Shown: positions 1 through 9,131, counted from the first letter of the stretch. The stretch is 64,000 nucleotides of DNA from Streptomyces camponoticapitis (GCF_014646115.1 NZ_BMMV01000017.1:1-64000), one strand, 5' to 3'. Notes: generated from the letters alone by a model not told the origin. A program made the numbers and translations.

Positions 1-3000
1 CCGCGTACTGGTTCCGCAACCTGCGCAACCCGGTGCAGTTCGAAGCGGCCGTACGGACCCTGCTGGACAGCGGCCGGCGGGTGTTCATCGAAGCGAGTCC
101 GCACCCGGTGCTCACCGTCGGCGTACAGGAGACCATCGACACCACCGGTCTGCCCGCCTCGACGCTCGGGTCGCTGCGCCGCGACGAAGGCGGTCTCGCC
201 CGCTTCACCGCCTCCCTTGCCGAAGCCTTCACCCACGGCGTGTCCGTCGACTGGCCGGTCTTCTTCGAGCGGTCCGCACCGCGCCGCGTGGAACTCCCGA
301 CGTACGCGTTCCAGCGCGAGCACTATTGGCTGACACCGTCGAACGCCACCGGCGACCCGGCGGAACTGGGTCTGGGCGCGGTGGAGCATGCGCTGCTTGC
401 CGCCGCGGTCGAGGTGGCCGACGGCGGGGTCGTGCTGACCGGGCGGGTGTCGACGCAGGCGCAGTCCTGGCTGGCCGACCACGTCGTCGGCGGCGTCGCG
501 CTGATGCCGGGCACCGCGTTCGTGGAACTGGCGATACGTGCCGGGGACGAGGCGGGCTGCGACCGGGTCGAGGAACTGGTCCTGGAATCACCGCTGGTGC
601 TGCCGGAGCGCGGCGGTGTGGCCCTCCAGGTACGCGTCGGGCCCGAGGACGGCACCGGCCTCCGCACCTTCGGCATCCACTCCCGCCCCGACGAGGTCAT
701 GGGCGAGTGGACGCGGCACGCGAGCGGCACCCTGACCGCCGGCTCGCCGGAGAGCCCGCCCGAAGCGGCGGACCTCACGGCCTGGCCGCCCCCGGGCGCC
801 ACCCCCGTCGACGTCGAGGGGCACTACGAGCGGATGGCAGAGGCGGGCTACGCCTACGGCCACGCCTTCCGCGGGCTGCGGGCCGCGTGGCGCCGCGGGG
901 ACGAGGTCTTCGCCGAGGTCGCGCTGCCCGAGCACGTCCGGGAGCAGGCCGCCGGGTTCGGTGTGCATCCGGCACTCCTGGACGCCGCCGTGCAGGCGAG
1001 TGGCCTGGGCGACTTCTTCCGGACCGCGGGTGAGATCCGCCTGCCCGCCGAGTGGAACTCGGTGCGGCTCTTCGCCTCGGGCGCGACCGCGCTGCGGGTG
1101 CGGCTGACGAAGACGGGCCCGGACGCGTTCGCCGTCGCGCTCGCGGACGGCACGGGCCGGCCGGCGGCGTACGTCGAGTCGCTGCTCGTCCCGGCCGCCA
1201 CGCCGGAGGAGCTGGAGGCCCTGCGCAGCGGCGAACAAGAGTCCCTGCTGCGGATGGACTGGCTGGCGCTGCCGGCCGGCGGCACGCGGACCGCGGGCCG
1301 CTGGGCCGTGCTGGCGGCCGAGCCCGGGCAGGTCTGCGACAGCCTGCGCACGGCGGGCATCACCGTCGAGACCCACGCGGACGTGCCGGCACTTGCCGCT
1401 GCCCTGGCCGAAGGGGCGCCGCCTCCGGACGTCGTGCTGCTCGTCTGCCCGGACGGCTCGGCGGGCGCCCTCGCGGAGCTGGCGCGCGAGGCTGCGGCGC
1501 ACGCCCTGGAAACCGTCCAGACCTGGCTGGCCGACGAGCGGCTTGCCGCCGCACGGCTGGTCGTGGTGACCCGAGGGGCCCTTGCCGTCGGGGCGGACGA
1601 CGAGGTGACCGAGCTGGGCCAGGCCACGGTGTGGGGTCTGATGCGTTCTGCGCAGTCGGAGAACCGCGACCGGATCACACTCGTCGACCTGGACGACCCG
1701 GCCGCCGCCGGTCTGCTGCCGGCGCTCCTGGAGAGCGGCGAACCCCAGCTCGCCGTACGGGCGGGGGAGGCGCTGATGCCCCGGCTCGCCCGGGCGGACG
1801 GCGACCTGCTGTCGCCCCCGCGCGGAGTGCCGTGGCGCCTGGACGTACGCGACGACGCGACCGGCGTGGAGAGCCTGGTGCCGGTGGCGTGCCCCGAGGT
1901 CGACAAGCCGCTCGAGCCGGGGCAGCTACGTATCGCGGTACGCGCCGCCGGGCTGAACTTCCGCGATGTCCTCGTCGCCCTGGGGGTGGTTCCGGACCGG
2001 GTGTTCACCGGGGGCGAGGGTGCCGGTGTCGTCACCGAAGTGGGTCCGGGTGTGGAGGGCTTCGCCGTCGGCGACCGGGTGCTGGGCTTCGTACCGCAGG
2101 CGTTCGGGCCCGTGGCCGTGGCGGACCACCAGTTGCTGACGCGGATGCCCGAAGGCTGGTCGTTCGAAGAGGCCGCCGCGGTACCGGCGGTGTTCGCCTC
2201 CGCCTACTACGGGTTGGTGGACCTCGCCGGACTCAGCAAGGGCGACGTGGTCCTCATCCACGCCGCGGCCGGCGGCGTCGGCACGGCGGCGACGCAGATC
2301 GCCCGCCACCTGGGCGTTGAGATCTACGGCACGGCGCGCCCGCAGAAGTGGCACGCCCTGCGCGCCGCTGGTGTGGACGACGCGCACCTGTCCTCGACCC
2401 GCGACCTCGACTTCGAGGCGAAGTTCCTCGCGGCAACCGGGGGCCGCGGCGTGGACGTCGTCCTCAACTCCCTCCCCGGCGAGTACATCGACGCCTCGGC
2501 GCGGCTCCTGCCGCGCGGTGGCCGGTTCCTGGAGCTGGGCAAGACCGACGTCCGCGACCCCGGGCAGTTCGCCGAGGCGCACCCGGGCGTGGCGTACCAG
2601 GCGTACGACCTGACGCAGGCGAGCCCGGAGCGGATCCAGGAGATCCTGTCGGAGGTCGTGCGGCTGATCGAGTCCGGCGAGCTGCGGCACATCCCGGTGA
2701 CGACGTTCGATGTCGGCCGCGCCCGGCAGGCGTTCCGCTATCTGAGCCAGGCGCGCAACATCGGCAAGGTCGTCCTGACGATCCCGCCGCCGCTGGACGG
2801 CAGCGCATCGGTGCTGGTGACGGGCGGGACCGGGGTCATCGGCTCGGCCGTGGCGCGGCACCTGGCACAGGCCCATGGCGTGCGGCATCTGGTGCTGACC
2901 AGCCGGCGCGGCATGGCGGCGCCGGGTGCGGCGGAGTTGGTCGACGAGCTGGCGGGGCTGGGGGCACAGGCGAGCGTGGTGGCGTGCGACGCGGCCGACC

Positions 3001-4130
3001 GCGAGGCGCTGGCCTCGGTGCTGGCGGAGATCCCCGCCGAGCACCCCCTGACCGCGGTGGTGCATTCGGCGGGTGTCCTGGCCGACGGCGTGATCGGATC
3101 TCTGACCGGGGAACACCTGGAGGCCGTGCTGCGGCCGAAGGTGGACGCGGCGGTCAACCTGCACGAGCTGACGCGGGACATGGATCTGTCGGCATTCGTG
3201 CTGTTCTCTTCGGCGGCCGGTGTGCTCGGTGCGCCGGGTCAGGGCAACTACGCGGCGGCCAACGCCTTCCTGGACGGCTTGGCGGCCCACCGCCGGGCCC
3301 AGGGCCTGACCGCGACATCCGTGGCCTGGGGGTTGTGGGCGCAGGCGAGCGGCATGACCGGGCATCTGGACGAGCAGGACATCGCCCGCATGGGGCGTAC
3401 CGGCTTCGTCGGCCTTTCGACCGACCAGGGGCTGTCGCTGTTCGACGCGGCGCTCAAGACCGACGAGGCACTGGTCGTCGCGGCCAAGGTCGACGCCGCG
3501 CGCCTCCGCGCCCAGGGCGGCGCCGTGCCCGCGATGCTCCGCAGTCTCGTCCGGGTCACGTCCCGCCGGTCGGCGAATGCCGCGGCCGATACGTCCGTGC
3601 TCGTACGGCAGTTGACGGGCGCGTCGGAGACCGATCAGCAGCGGATCCTGACCGCGCTCGTACGCTCGCACGTCGCGACCGTCCTCGGGCACGCCTCGCC
3701 GGACTCGGTCGTCTCCGACCAGGCGTTCAGCGAGATCGGCTTCGACTCCCTCACCGCGGTCGAGCTGCGCAACCGGCTCTCCGTCGTCACCGGGCTGAGC
3801 CTGCCGGCCACGATGGTCTTCGACCACCCCACCCCCGAGGCCCTGGCGGCCTTCCTCCGCGGCCGGTTCGCGCCCGGCTCGGACGAGAGCCCCGCCGCGG
3901 TGGAGCGCGGGGACGCAGACGAGGCGGAGGTCAGGCGAGCGCTGGCCGGGATTCCGCTGCCGCGGCTCCGCCAGGCGGGCGTGCTCGACCTGCTCCTCAC
4001 CCTCGCGCGCTCCGACGGCGCGCCGGCCGCCGACGACCCGGGCGAAGGCAGTGCGCTCGCCGAGATGGGCGCGGCCGACCTCGTACAGCTCGCACTCAAA
4101 GACACGGACGGGGAGCCGAGCCTGTCATGA
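1..4130 (+). CDS. Modular type I PKS, 3' part: AT(end)-DH-ER-KR-ACP-docking tail
   Basis: One fully reducing extension module of a polyketide assembly line; the 5' end lies outside the window (the frame is open from base 3 and reads YWFRNLRNP, the usual C-terminal part of an acyltransferase). Counting residues from base 33, the AT ends near residue 100 (PTYAFQREHYW). The DH has HVVGGVALMP near 150 and DAAVQ near 315, so both catalytic residues are present. The ER has the nucleotide motif HAAAGGVGTAA near 742. The KR has TGGTGVIG near 929, Ser in LFSSAAG and Tyr in NYAAAN; LAD stands where B-type KRs have LDD, so a B-type outcome is likely. The ACP has GFDSL near 1238 for phosphopantetheine. 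The tail (LAEMGAADLVQLAL) is a typical C-terminal docking helix. All reductive domains look active. The stop overlaps the next PKS start (ATGA). AT substrate cannot be read because its active-site region is off the window. Confidence 0.95.
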   Translation, partial: AYWFRNLRNPVQFEAAVRTLLDSGRRVFIEASPHPVLTVGVQETIDTTGLPASTLGSLRRDEGGLARFTASLAEAFTHGVSVDWPVFFERSAPRRVELPTYAFQREHYWLTPSNATGDPAELGLGAVEHALLAAAVEVADGGVVLTGRVSTQAQSWLADHVVGGVALMPGTAFVELAIRAGDEAGCDRVEELVLESPLVLPERGGVALQVRVGPEDGTGLRTFGIHSRPDEVMGEWTRHASGTLTAGSPESPPEAADLTAWPPPGATPVDVEGHYERMAEAGYAYGHAFRGLRAAWRRGDEVFAEVALPEHVREQAAGFGVHPALLDAAVQASGLGDFFRTAGEIRLPAEWNSVRLFASGATALRVRLTKTGPDAFAVALADGTGRPAAYVESLLVPAATPEELEALRSGEQESLLRMDWLALPAGGTRTAGRWAVLAAEPGQVCDSLRTAGITVETHADVPALAAALAEGAPPPDVVLLVCPDGSAGALAELAREAAAHALETVQTWLADERLAAARLVVVTRGALAVGADDEVTELGQATVWGLMRSAQSENRDRITLVDLDDPAAAGLLPALLESGEPQLAVRAGEALMPRLARADGDLLSPPRGVPWRLDVRDDATGVESLVPVACPEVDKPLEPGQLRIAVRAAGLNFRDVLVALGVVPDRVFTGGEGAGVVTEVGPGVEGFAVGDRVLGFVPQAFGPVAVADHQLLTRMPEGWSFEEAAAVPAVFASAYYGLVDLAGLSKGDVVLIHAAAGGVGTAATQIARHLGVEIYGTARPQKWHALRAAGVDDAHLSSTRDLDFEAKFLAATGGRGVDVVLNSLPGEYIDASARLLPRGGRFLELGKTDVRDPGQFAEAHPGVAYQAYDLTQASPERIQEILSEVVRLIESGELRHIPVTTFDVGRARQAFRYLSQARNIGKVVLTIPPPLDGSASVLVTGGTGVIGSAVARHLAQAHGVRHLVLTSRRGMAAPGAAELVDELAGLGAQASVVACDAADREALASVLAEIPAEHPLTAVVHSAGVLADGVIGSLTGEHLEAVLRPKVDAAVNLHELTRDMDLSAFVLFSSAAGVLGAPGQGNYAAANAFLDGLAAHRRAQGLTATSVAWGLWAQASGMTGHLDEQDIARMGRTGFVGLSTDQGLSLFDAALKTDEALVVAAKVDAARLRAQGGAVPAMLRSLVRVTSRRSANAAADTSVLVRQLTGASETDQQRILTALVRSHVATVLGHASPDSVVSDQAFSEIGFDSLTAVELRNRLSVVTGLSLPATMVFDHPTPEALAAFLRGRFAPGSDESPAAVERGDADEAEVRRALAGIPLPRLRQAGVLDLLLTLARSDGAPAADDPGEGSALAEMGAADLVQLALKDTDGEPSLS

Positions 4131-6730
4131 CTCTGTCCACCGAGAAGGTCGTCGAAGCACTTCGTGCCTCGATGATGGAGGCCGAGCGGCTCCGCAAGCA
4201 GAACCAGCGGCTCACGTCCGCGCTGTCCGAACCCCTCGCGATCGTCGGCATGGGATGCCGCTACCCCGGCGGCGTGCAGTCGCCGGAAGAACTGTGGCGC
4301 CTGGTGGCGGACGAGCGGGACGCGGTGTCGCCGCTGCCCGGGGACCGCGGCTGGGAGCGGGGCGCGCCCGCACCACAGGGCCCGGGCGAGCCGGGCGGGA
4401 ACGAAGGCCCCGTCGGCGGCTTCATCGACTCCGCGGCGGAGTTCGACGCGGGGTTCTTCGGGATCGGCGCCCGCGAGGCGACGGTGATGGACCCGCAGCA
4501 GCGGCTGCTGCTGGAGACCTCCTGGGAGGCGTTCGAGCGCGCCGGGATCTCTCCGGCAGCGGTACGCGGCAGCGCCGTCGGCATCTACATCGGCGCGATG
4601 GCCACCGAGTACGGCTGGGGCGCGGGCAGTGGCGGACGGATCGACGCGGCCGCGGTGGCCGGCCGGGCCACCAGCGTGATCTCCGGCCGGCTTGCGTACA
4701 CGCTCGGCCTGGAAGGGCCGACGGTGACGGTGGACACCGCGTGCTCGTCCTCACTGGTGGCGCTCCATCTGGCCGGCCAGGCGCTGCGGTCGGGGGAGTG
4801 CTCCCTGGCGCTGGTGGGCGGGGTGTCGGTGATCAGCCATCCCGACCTGCTGTCCGGCGCGAGCCAGCAGTTGATCCTGGCCGCGAACGGCAGGTCCAAG
4901 CCCTTCGCGGCGAACGCCGACGGCGTGGGGCTGGGCGAAGGCGTGGGCGTCCTGCTGCTGGAGCGGCTGTCCGACGCGCGGCGGCACGGCCACCGCGTAC
5001 TGGCGGTGATGCGCGGTTCCGCGGTGAACCAGGACGGCGCGTCCAACGGCATGACGGCGCCGAACGGACCCTCCCAGCAGCGGCTGATCGCGCGGGCCCT
5101 GGCCAGCGCCCGGCTGACGCCCGCGGATGTCGACGCGGTGGAGGCGCACGGTAACGGTACCCCCCTGGGCGACCCGATCGAGGCACAGGCCCTGATCGCC
5201 GCCTACGGCCGGGACCGCCCCGCCGAGCAGCCGCTGTGGATCGGATCGATCAAATCCAACATCGGCTACCCGAGGGCCGCTTCCGGCGTGACGGGCGTCA
5301 TCAAGATGGTGCTGGCGCTACGGCACGGGATGCTGCCCAGGACGCTGCACCTGGACGAGCCGTCACCGCACGTCGACTGGTCCGCCGGCGCCGTGGCGCT
5401 GCTGACCGAGGCGCAGCCGTGGCCGGACACCGGCAGGCCGCGGCGGGCGGGGGTGTCCTCGTTCGGGATCAGCGGCACCAACGCCCACGTCATCCTCGAA
5501 CAGGCCCCGCCGGGCGAGCCAGAGAGCGAACCTGCGGCGGACGGGGCGCTGGCGCCGCCGGTGGTGGTGCCGTGCCCGGTCTCGGCCAGAACCCAACAGG
5601 CCCTGGCGCGCCAGGCGGCGCGGCTGCACGACCACCTGTCCGCCGCTCCCGCGCCGGCTGTCGGCGGCGTGGCCGGCGTCGGCCACGCGCTGGCCACGAC
5701 CCGGGCGCACCTCGACCACAGGGCCGTCGTGCTGGCCCGGGACCGGGACGACTTGATGGTCCAGGTCGCCTCGCTGTCGCGCGGGGAGCCGGTGCCCGGC
5801 CTGGTGACGGGCGAGGTGCAGCGGGACGTCCGGCTCGCGATGAACTTCCCGGGCACGGACTCGCGGTGGCGGGGGCAAGGCAAGGGCCTCTACGAGAGCT
5901 TCCCGGTGTTCGCGCGGGCACTGGACGAGGTGGGCGCTGCCCTGGACCGGCCGCTGGCGGCGGAGATCTTCGCGGACCACGAGCCGGACGCGGCGGGGCC
6001 GCCCGACACGGCATCCGCTGAGGCTGGCGTGTTCGCGCTGGAGGTGGCCCTCTGGCGGCTGCTGTCCTCCTGGGGCATCGAGCCCGACGTCATGGCAGGT
6101 GACGGAGTCGGGTACGTGGCCGCCGCGTTCGCGGCCGGGGCGCTGCCACTGGCGGACGCCTGCGCCCTGGTGGCCGCAGGCGGGCATGACCCGTACACCG
6201 AGGAATTCCGGCGGCTGGTCGAGAAGTCGTGGGTGTCCGCACCGAAGGTCACCCTGGTGCCCGACCTGGCCGCGCAGGACGCGACCGCGATCCTGGAGCT
6301 GGGGCCCGCCGGCCGCAACCGGGGGCCGGGGCCGGTGCTCGTTCCGGTGCTGCGCCCCGGCGAGGCGGAACCCCTGGCCGCCCTGACCGCGCTCGCCGAG
6401 GTGTTCGTGCGCGGGATTCCGGTGGAGTGGGCGGCTCTGTTCGACGGGGCACCGACGCCGGCCGTGGAGCTGCCGACGTACGCCTTCCAGCGGCAGCGGT
6501 ACTGGCGGGCCTCGGACTCGGCGGAATCCGCAAGCGCGGAACCCGCGGGCGCGGATGCCACCGGCTCCCCGGCGGCGCCGCCCGGCCGGTCCGCGTTCTG
6601 GGCGGCGGTCGAGCACGGGGACGCCGAGACGCTGGCGCACACCCTCGCGCTCGGCAGCGAAGCGGAGCGCTCCGCGCTACGGACCTTGCTGCCGGCGCTG
6701 TCGTCGTGGCACCAGCGGGCCCCTTCGTGA
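4127..6730 (+). CDS. Last PKS protein: atypical KS plus degenerate AT, no ACP, KR or TE
   Basis: An 867-residue PKS protein opening with an N-terminal docking helix (residues 1-35). The KS runs to about 460, with VDTACSSS (Cys206) and EAHGNGT (His341), but the third catalytic position reads NIGYPRAASG: Tyr381 replaces the His needed for extender decarboxylation. The 135 and 40 residue spacings are canonical, so the alignment is secure. The AT (about 565-815) ends in the usual PTYAFQRQRYW, but the GHSxG nucleophile motif is GDGVG (Asp659, Gly660), and roughly 50-100 residues of its middle, including the usual substrate-specificity region, are absent. The last 60 residues match the start of a post-AT/KR linker and stop at LSSWHQRAPS; no KR, ACP or TE follows. 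Known family logic predicts no elongation. Whether it is a working transacylase/release platform or a decayed module is open. It starts by ATGA overlap with the previous gene. Confidence 0.9.
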   Translation: MTLSTEKVVEALRASMMEAERLRKQNQRLTSALSEPLAIVGMGCRYPGGVQSPEELWRLVADERDAVSPLPGDRGWERGAPAPQGPGEPGGNEGPVGGFIDSAAEFDAGFFGIGAREATVMDPQQRLLLETSWEAFERAGISPAAVRGSAVGIYIGAMATEYGWGAGSGGRIDAAAVAGRATSVISGRLAYTLGLEGPTVTVDTACSSSLVALHLAGQALRSGECSLALVGGVSVISHPDLLSGASQQLILAANGRSKPFAANADGVGLGEGVGVLLLERLSDARRHGHRVLAVMRGSAVNQDGASNGMTAPNGPSQQRLIARALASARLTPADVDAVEAHGNGTPLGDPIEAQALIAAYGRDRPAEQPLWIGSIKSNIGYPRAASGVTGVIKMVLALRHGMLPRTLHLDEPSPHVDWSAGAVALLTEAQPWPDTGRPRRAGVSSFGISGTNAHVILEQAPPGEPESEPAADGALAPPVVVPCPVSARTQQALARQAARLHDHLSAAPAPAVGGVAGVGHALATTRAHLDHRAVVLARDRDDLMVQVASLSRGEPVPGLVTGEVQRDVRLAMNFPGTDSRWRGQGKGLYESFPVFARALDEVGAALDRPLAAEIFADHEPDAAGPPDTASAEAGVFALEVALWRLLSSWGIEPDVMAGDGVGYVAAAFAAGALPLADACALVAAGGHDPYTEEFRRLVEKSWVSAPKVTLVPDLAAQDATAILELGPAGRNRGPGPVLVPVLRPGEAEPLAALTALAEVFVRGIPVEWAALFDGAPTPAVELPTYAFQRQRYWRASDSAESASAEPAGADATGSPAAPPGRSAFWAAVEHGDAETLAHTLALGSEAERSALRTLLPALSSWHQRAPS

Positions 6731-6761
6731 TGTTCAGCGACCGTACGAGAAAGGCAGCGCA

Positions 6762-7523
6762 TTGACAGCGACCGCGACGGACCCGTGGATCAGGCAGTTG
6801 AACGACGCCGGAGGCGCCTCCGCACGCGTGGTCGCCTTCCCGCACGCCGGCGGCTCCGCCTCCTTCTACTTCCCGCTCGGCCGGACGCTCGGGCCCGCGG
6901 TGGAGGTGCTGGGCGTGCAGTACCCGGGCCGCCAGGAACGGCGGACCGAGGAGATGATCGACAACGTTCCCGGTCTGGTCGACCAGATCGCCGGCCGGAT
7001 GACCGCGTGGCTCGACCGGCCGCTGGTGCTGTTCGGCCACAGCATGGGGGCCGTCCTCGCCTTCGAGGTCGCCCGCCGCCTGGAGCAGGAAGCCGGTACG
7101 GGCCTCTCCGCGCTCATGGTGTCCGGGCGGCGCGCACCCTCGATCGTCAGGGACGACGAGGACATGCATCTGCGCGACGACCGGGAGTTGCTGGCCGAGG
7201 TGCGGTCCCTGGGCGGAACGGACGGCGGGTTCCTTCAGGACGACGAATTGGTGCGGATGATCCTTCCGGCGATACGCACCGACTACAAAGCCATCGAGAC
7301 GTATCGCATGCTGCCGGGACCCCGACTGCGGTGCCCCATCAGGGTGCTGACCGGGGACGCCGATCCCAAGGTGCACGTCGACGACGTCCCGGCGTGGTCC
7401 GACGAAACCTCGGGCGAGACCAGCGTCCACGTATACGAGGGCGGCCATTTCTATCTCGCGCCGCACCTCGCCGAAATCAGTGACCTGATCTCGGCGGAAG
7501 TCGCAGCCGCGCTCGCCGAGTAA
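6762..7523 (+). CDS. Type II thioesterase (alpha/beta hydrolase)
   Basis: A 253-residue stand-alone thioesterase of the editing type that removes aberrant acyl groups from PKS/NRPS carrier proteins. Visible features are FPHAGGSA near residue 25, the nucleophile motif GHSMG near 90, an Asp region in LTGDADP and the catalytic His in EGGHFYL near the C-terminus. The chosen start is TTG at 6762, because AGAAAGG lies 6-12 bases upstream and the family begins just before the conserved region; upstream in-frame starts would lie within the preceding PKS gene. It is 31 bp after the KS-AT protein and abuts the flavoprotein gene, so it is in the PKS operon. As the only thioesterase in the visible part of the cluster it could also act in product release, which would be unusual for this type. 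Confidence 0.93.
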   Translation: MTATATDPWIRQLNDAGGASARVVAFPHAGGSASFYFPLGRTLGPAVEVLGVQYPGRQERRTEEMIDNVPGLVDQIAGRMTAWLDRPLVLFGHSMGAVLAFEVARRLEQEAGTGLSALMVSGRRAPSIVRDDEDMHLRDDRELLAEVRSLGGTDGGFLQDDELVRMILPAIRTDYKAIETYRMLPGPRLRCPIRVLTGDADPKVHVDDVPAWSDETSGETSVHVYEGGHFYLAPHLAEISDLISAEVAAALAE

Positions 7524-7553
7524 ATGACCCACATTTCACAGCGGAGGTTGCCG

Positions 7554-8834
7554 ATGGGCACCCGAAAGATTCTTGTCGTGGGTGCCGGCCAGTCCGGGCT
7601 GCAACTGGCCCACGGACTGCGCCGGCACGACTACGACGTGACCGTGATGACGTCCCGTACCCCCGACGAGATCCGCGAGGGCCGGGTGCGGTCGACCCAG
7701 GCGATGTTCGCCCCCGCGCTCCGGCACGAACGCGACCTCGGGCTGAACTTCTGGGACGACGAGGCCCCCGTCATCGACGGGTTCCATTTCGCGCTACCCA
7801 CCCTGACCGGCGGGCCAGGCAACCGGGGCATGGACTTCCACGGCCGGATGGAGAGCCCGTTCCAGTCCGTCGACCAGCGGCTCAAGATGTGCGTCTGGCT
7901 GCAGGAATTCGCCCGCAAGGCCACCCGGGAGACCGGTGAGGACCGGGTGATCGTGGGCAGCGCGATGGGCTCCGACCTGGAGTACATGACCCGCAACGAG
8001 ATGTACGACCTGATCGTCATCGCGGCCGGACGGGGCGGGCTGTCGCGCATGTTCATGCCCGAACCCGCGCTCTCGCCCTACAAGGAGCCGCAGCGCAACC
8101 TGTCGGTGACCTACGTGCGCGGCTTGCGGCCCGACCCCGATCTCGGCGACGCGAACATGGTCAATTTCACCCTCATACCCGGCCTTGGCGAGCTGTTCAT
8201 CGTTCCCGCCCTCACCACGACGGGCCCGTGCCACATCCTCTTCTTCGAGGCCGTCCCCGGCGGGGAACTCGACCGCTTCACCCGCCGCACCCACACGGGC
8301 GCGGAGCATCTGAAGATCACCCTCGAGCTGATGCAGAAGCACACACCGCGTGAATACGAGCGGGCCCGGGACGTGGAACTGACCGACTGGGGCGCCTTCC
8401 TCACCGGCGCCGTCACCCCGGGGGTGCGCAACCCCGTGGGGCGGCCCGGCAGGAACGGCGGTCCTGTCCTCGGCATGGCGGACGCGGTCCTCACCAACGA
8501 CCCGATCACCGGCCAGGGCGCCAACAACGCGGCGCACTGCGCGGCGGTGTATCTGCAAGCGATCCTCGAGCACGAAGGCAAGCCCTTCGACGAGGAGTGG
8601 ATGCGGCGCACGTGGGACACGTTCTGGAACACGACGGGCAAGGCCGTGACGACGTGGACCAACACGATGCTCCAGCCGCCGCCCCACGTGTCGCGCATGT
8701 TCCCCGCGGCCGACAGGCACCAGGAGGTCGCCGACCGCCTGGCCAACGGCTTCGCCGATCCCAACGATCTTTCCGCGTGGTTCCTGGACCCGGACAAGGG
8801 CAGCGCATATCTGTCCGAAGGAGGATTTTGGTGA
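7554..8834 (+). CDS. Styrene/indole-monooxygenase-like FAD oxygenase (StyA type)
   Basis: A 426-residue flavoprotein resembling the oxygenase component StyA of two-component (group E) flavin monooxygenases, which epoxidise styrene- or indole-like double bonds with reduced FAD supplied by a partner. The N-terminal dinucleotide fold is KILVVGAGQSGLQLAHGL. A second FAD-contact region reads DPITGQGANNAAHCAAVYL near residue 330, matching the DPVLGQGAN motif of StyA. The start is placed at 7554, where GCGGAGG sits 6 bases upstream and the protein then begins right before the Rossmann motif; an ATG at 7524 would add ten residues. The gene lies between the thioesterase and the DUF5988 gene in the PKS operon, suggesting an oxidative tailoring step. 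No reductase (StyB-like) gene is visible in the window. Confidence 0.85.
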   Translation: MGTRKILVVGAGQSGLQLAHGLRRHDYDVTVMTSRTPDEIREGRVRSTQAMFAPALRHERDLGLNFWDDEAPVIDGFHFALPTLTGGPGNRGMDFHGRMESPFQSVDQRLKMCVWLQEFARKATRETGEDRVIVGSAMGSDLEYMTRNEMYDLIVIAAGRGGLSRMFMPEPALSPYKEPQRNLSVTYVRGLRPDPDLGDANMVNFTLIPGLGELFIVPALTTTGPCHILFFEAVPGGELDRFTRRTHTGAEHLKITLELMQKHTPREYERARDVELTDWGAFLTGAVTPGVRNPVGRPGRNGGPVLGMADAVLTNDPITGQGANNAAHCAAVYLQAILEHEGKPFDEEWMRRTWDTFWNTTGKAVTTWTNTMLQPPPHVSRMFPAADRHQEVADRLANGFADPNDLSAWFLDPDKGSAYLSEGGFW

Positions 8835-9064
8835 ACAGCGATGGAGAGAGCATGACCGGTCAGGAAGCCGTCACCATAGCTCTGGAAGGCGGCCCCAGTG
8901 ATTCGCCCGGGGAGGCTGCGCACCCAGCGGTCTCCGGCGCCATGGACACGGTGAAGGTCCCTCACCAGGGCGGATACGAGCACTTCGAACGCGACCCGGA
9001 CCCGAAGGGCCCCGGCGGCAGGAGCTCCGAGGTCTTCCGGTGGGTTACCCGGATGGCCGAATAG
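8831..9064 (+). CDS. DUF5988-like small protein
   Basis: A 77-residue protein with ALEGGPSD near residue 18, the central block DTVKVPHQGGYEHFER and the terminal block VFRWVTRMAE. These match my recollection of DUF5988, a short actinobacterial family of unknown function often found in secondary-metabolite clusters. The GTG start overlaps the stop of the flavoprotein gene (GTGA) and is preceded by GAAGGAGG at the right distance; an internal ATG at 8852 is the alternative. It is the last gene of the PKS operon and is followed directly by a strong hairpin. No transmembrane segment or catalytic motif is visible. The assignment rests on motif memory, not a search. Confidence 0.72.
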   Translation: MNSDGESMTGQEAVTIALEGGPSDSPGEAAHPAVSGAMDTVKVPHQGGYEHFERDPDPKGPGGRSSEVFRWVTRMAE

Positions 9065-9084
9065 TCCCCGGCTCCCCGGCACAC

Positions 9085-9124
9085 ACCTCGCCGGCCGGCC
9101 CCGCCCGGGGCCGGCCGGCGAGGT
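9085..9124. terminator. Terminator hairpin closing the PKS operon
   Basis: A perfect 18-bp stem (ACCTCGCCGGCCGGCCCC and its complement) with a 4-base loop sits between the convergent DUF5988 and methyltransferase genes. There is no T-run, as is common in Streptomyces. It probably stops transcription from both sides and marks the right edge of the PKS operon. Confidence 0.85.
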
Positions 9125-9131
9125 GCTTCTC

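Noticed and set aside
1926..3827. 633-codon minus-strand frame opposite the PKS ER-KR region
   Set aside because: Arg/Gly-rich shadow of the PKS coding frame.
1..9064. Assignment of the PKS to a named polyether or other known compound
   Set aside because: Only one complete set of reductive domains and the terminal genes are visible; naming a product would be guesswork.
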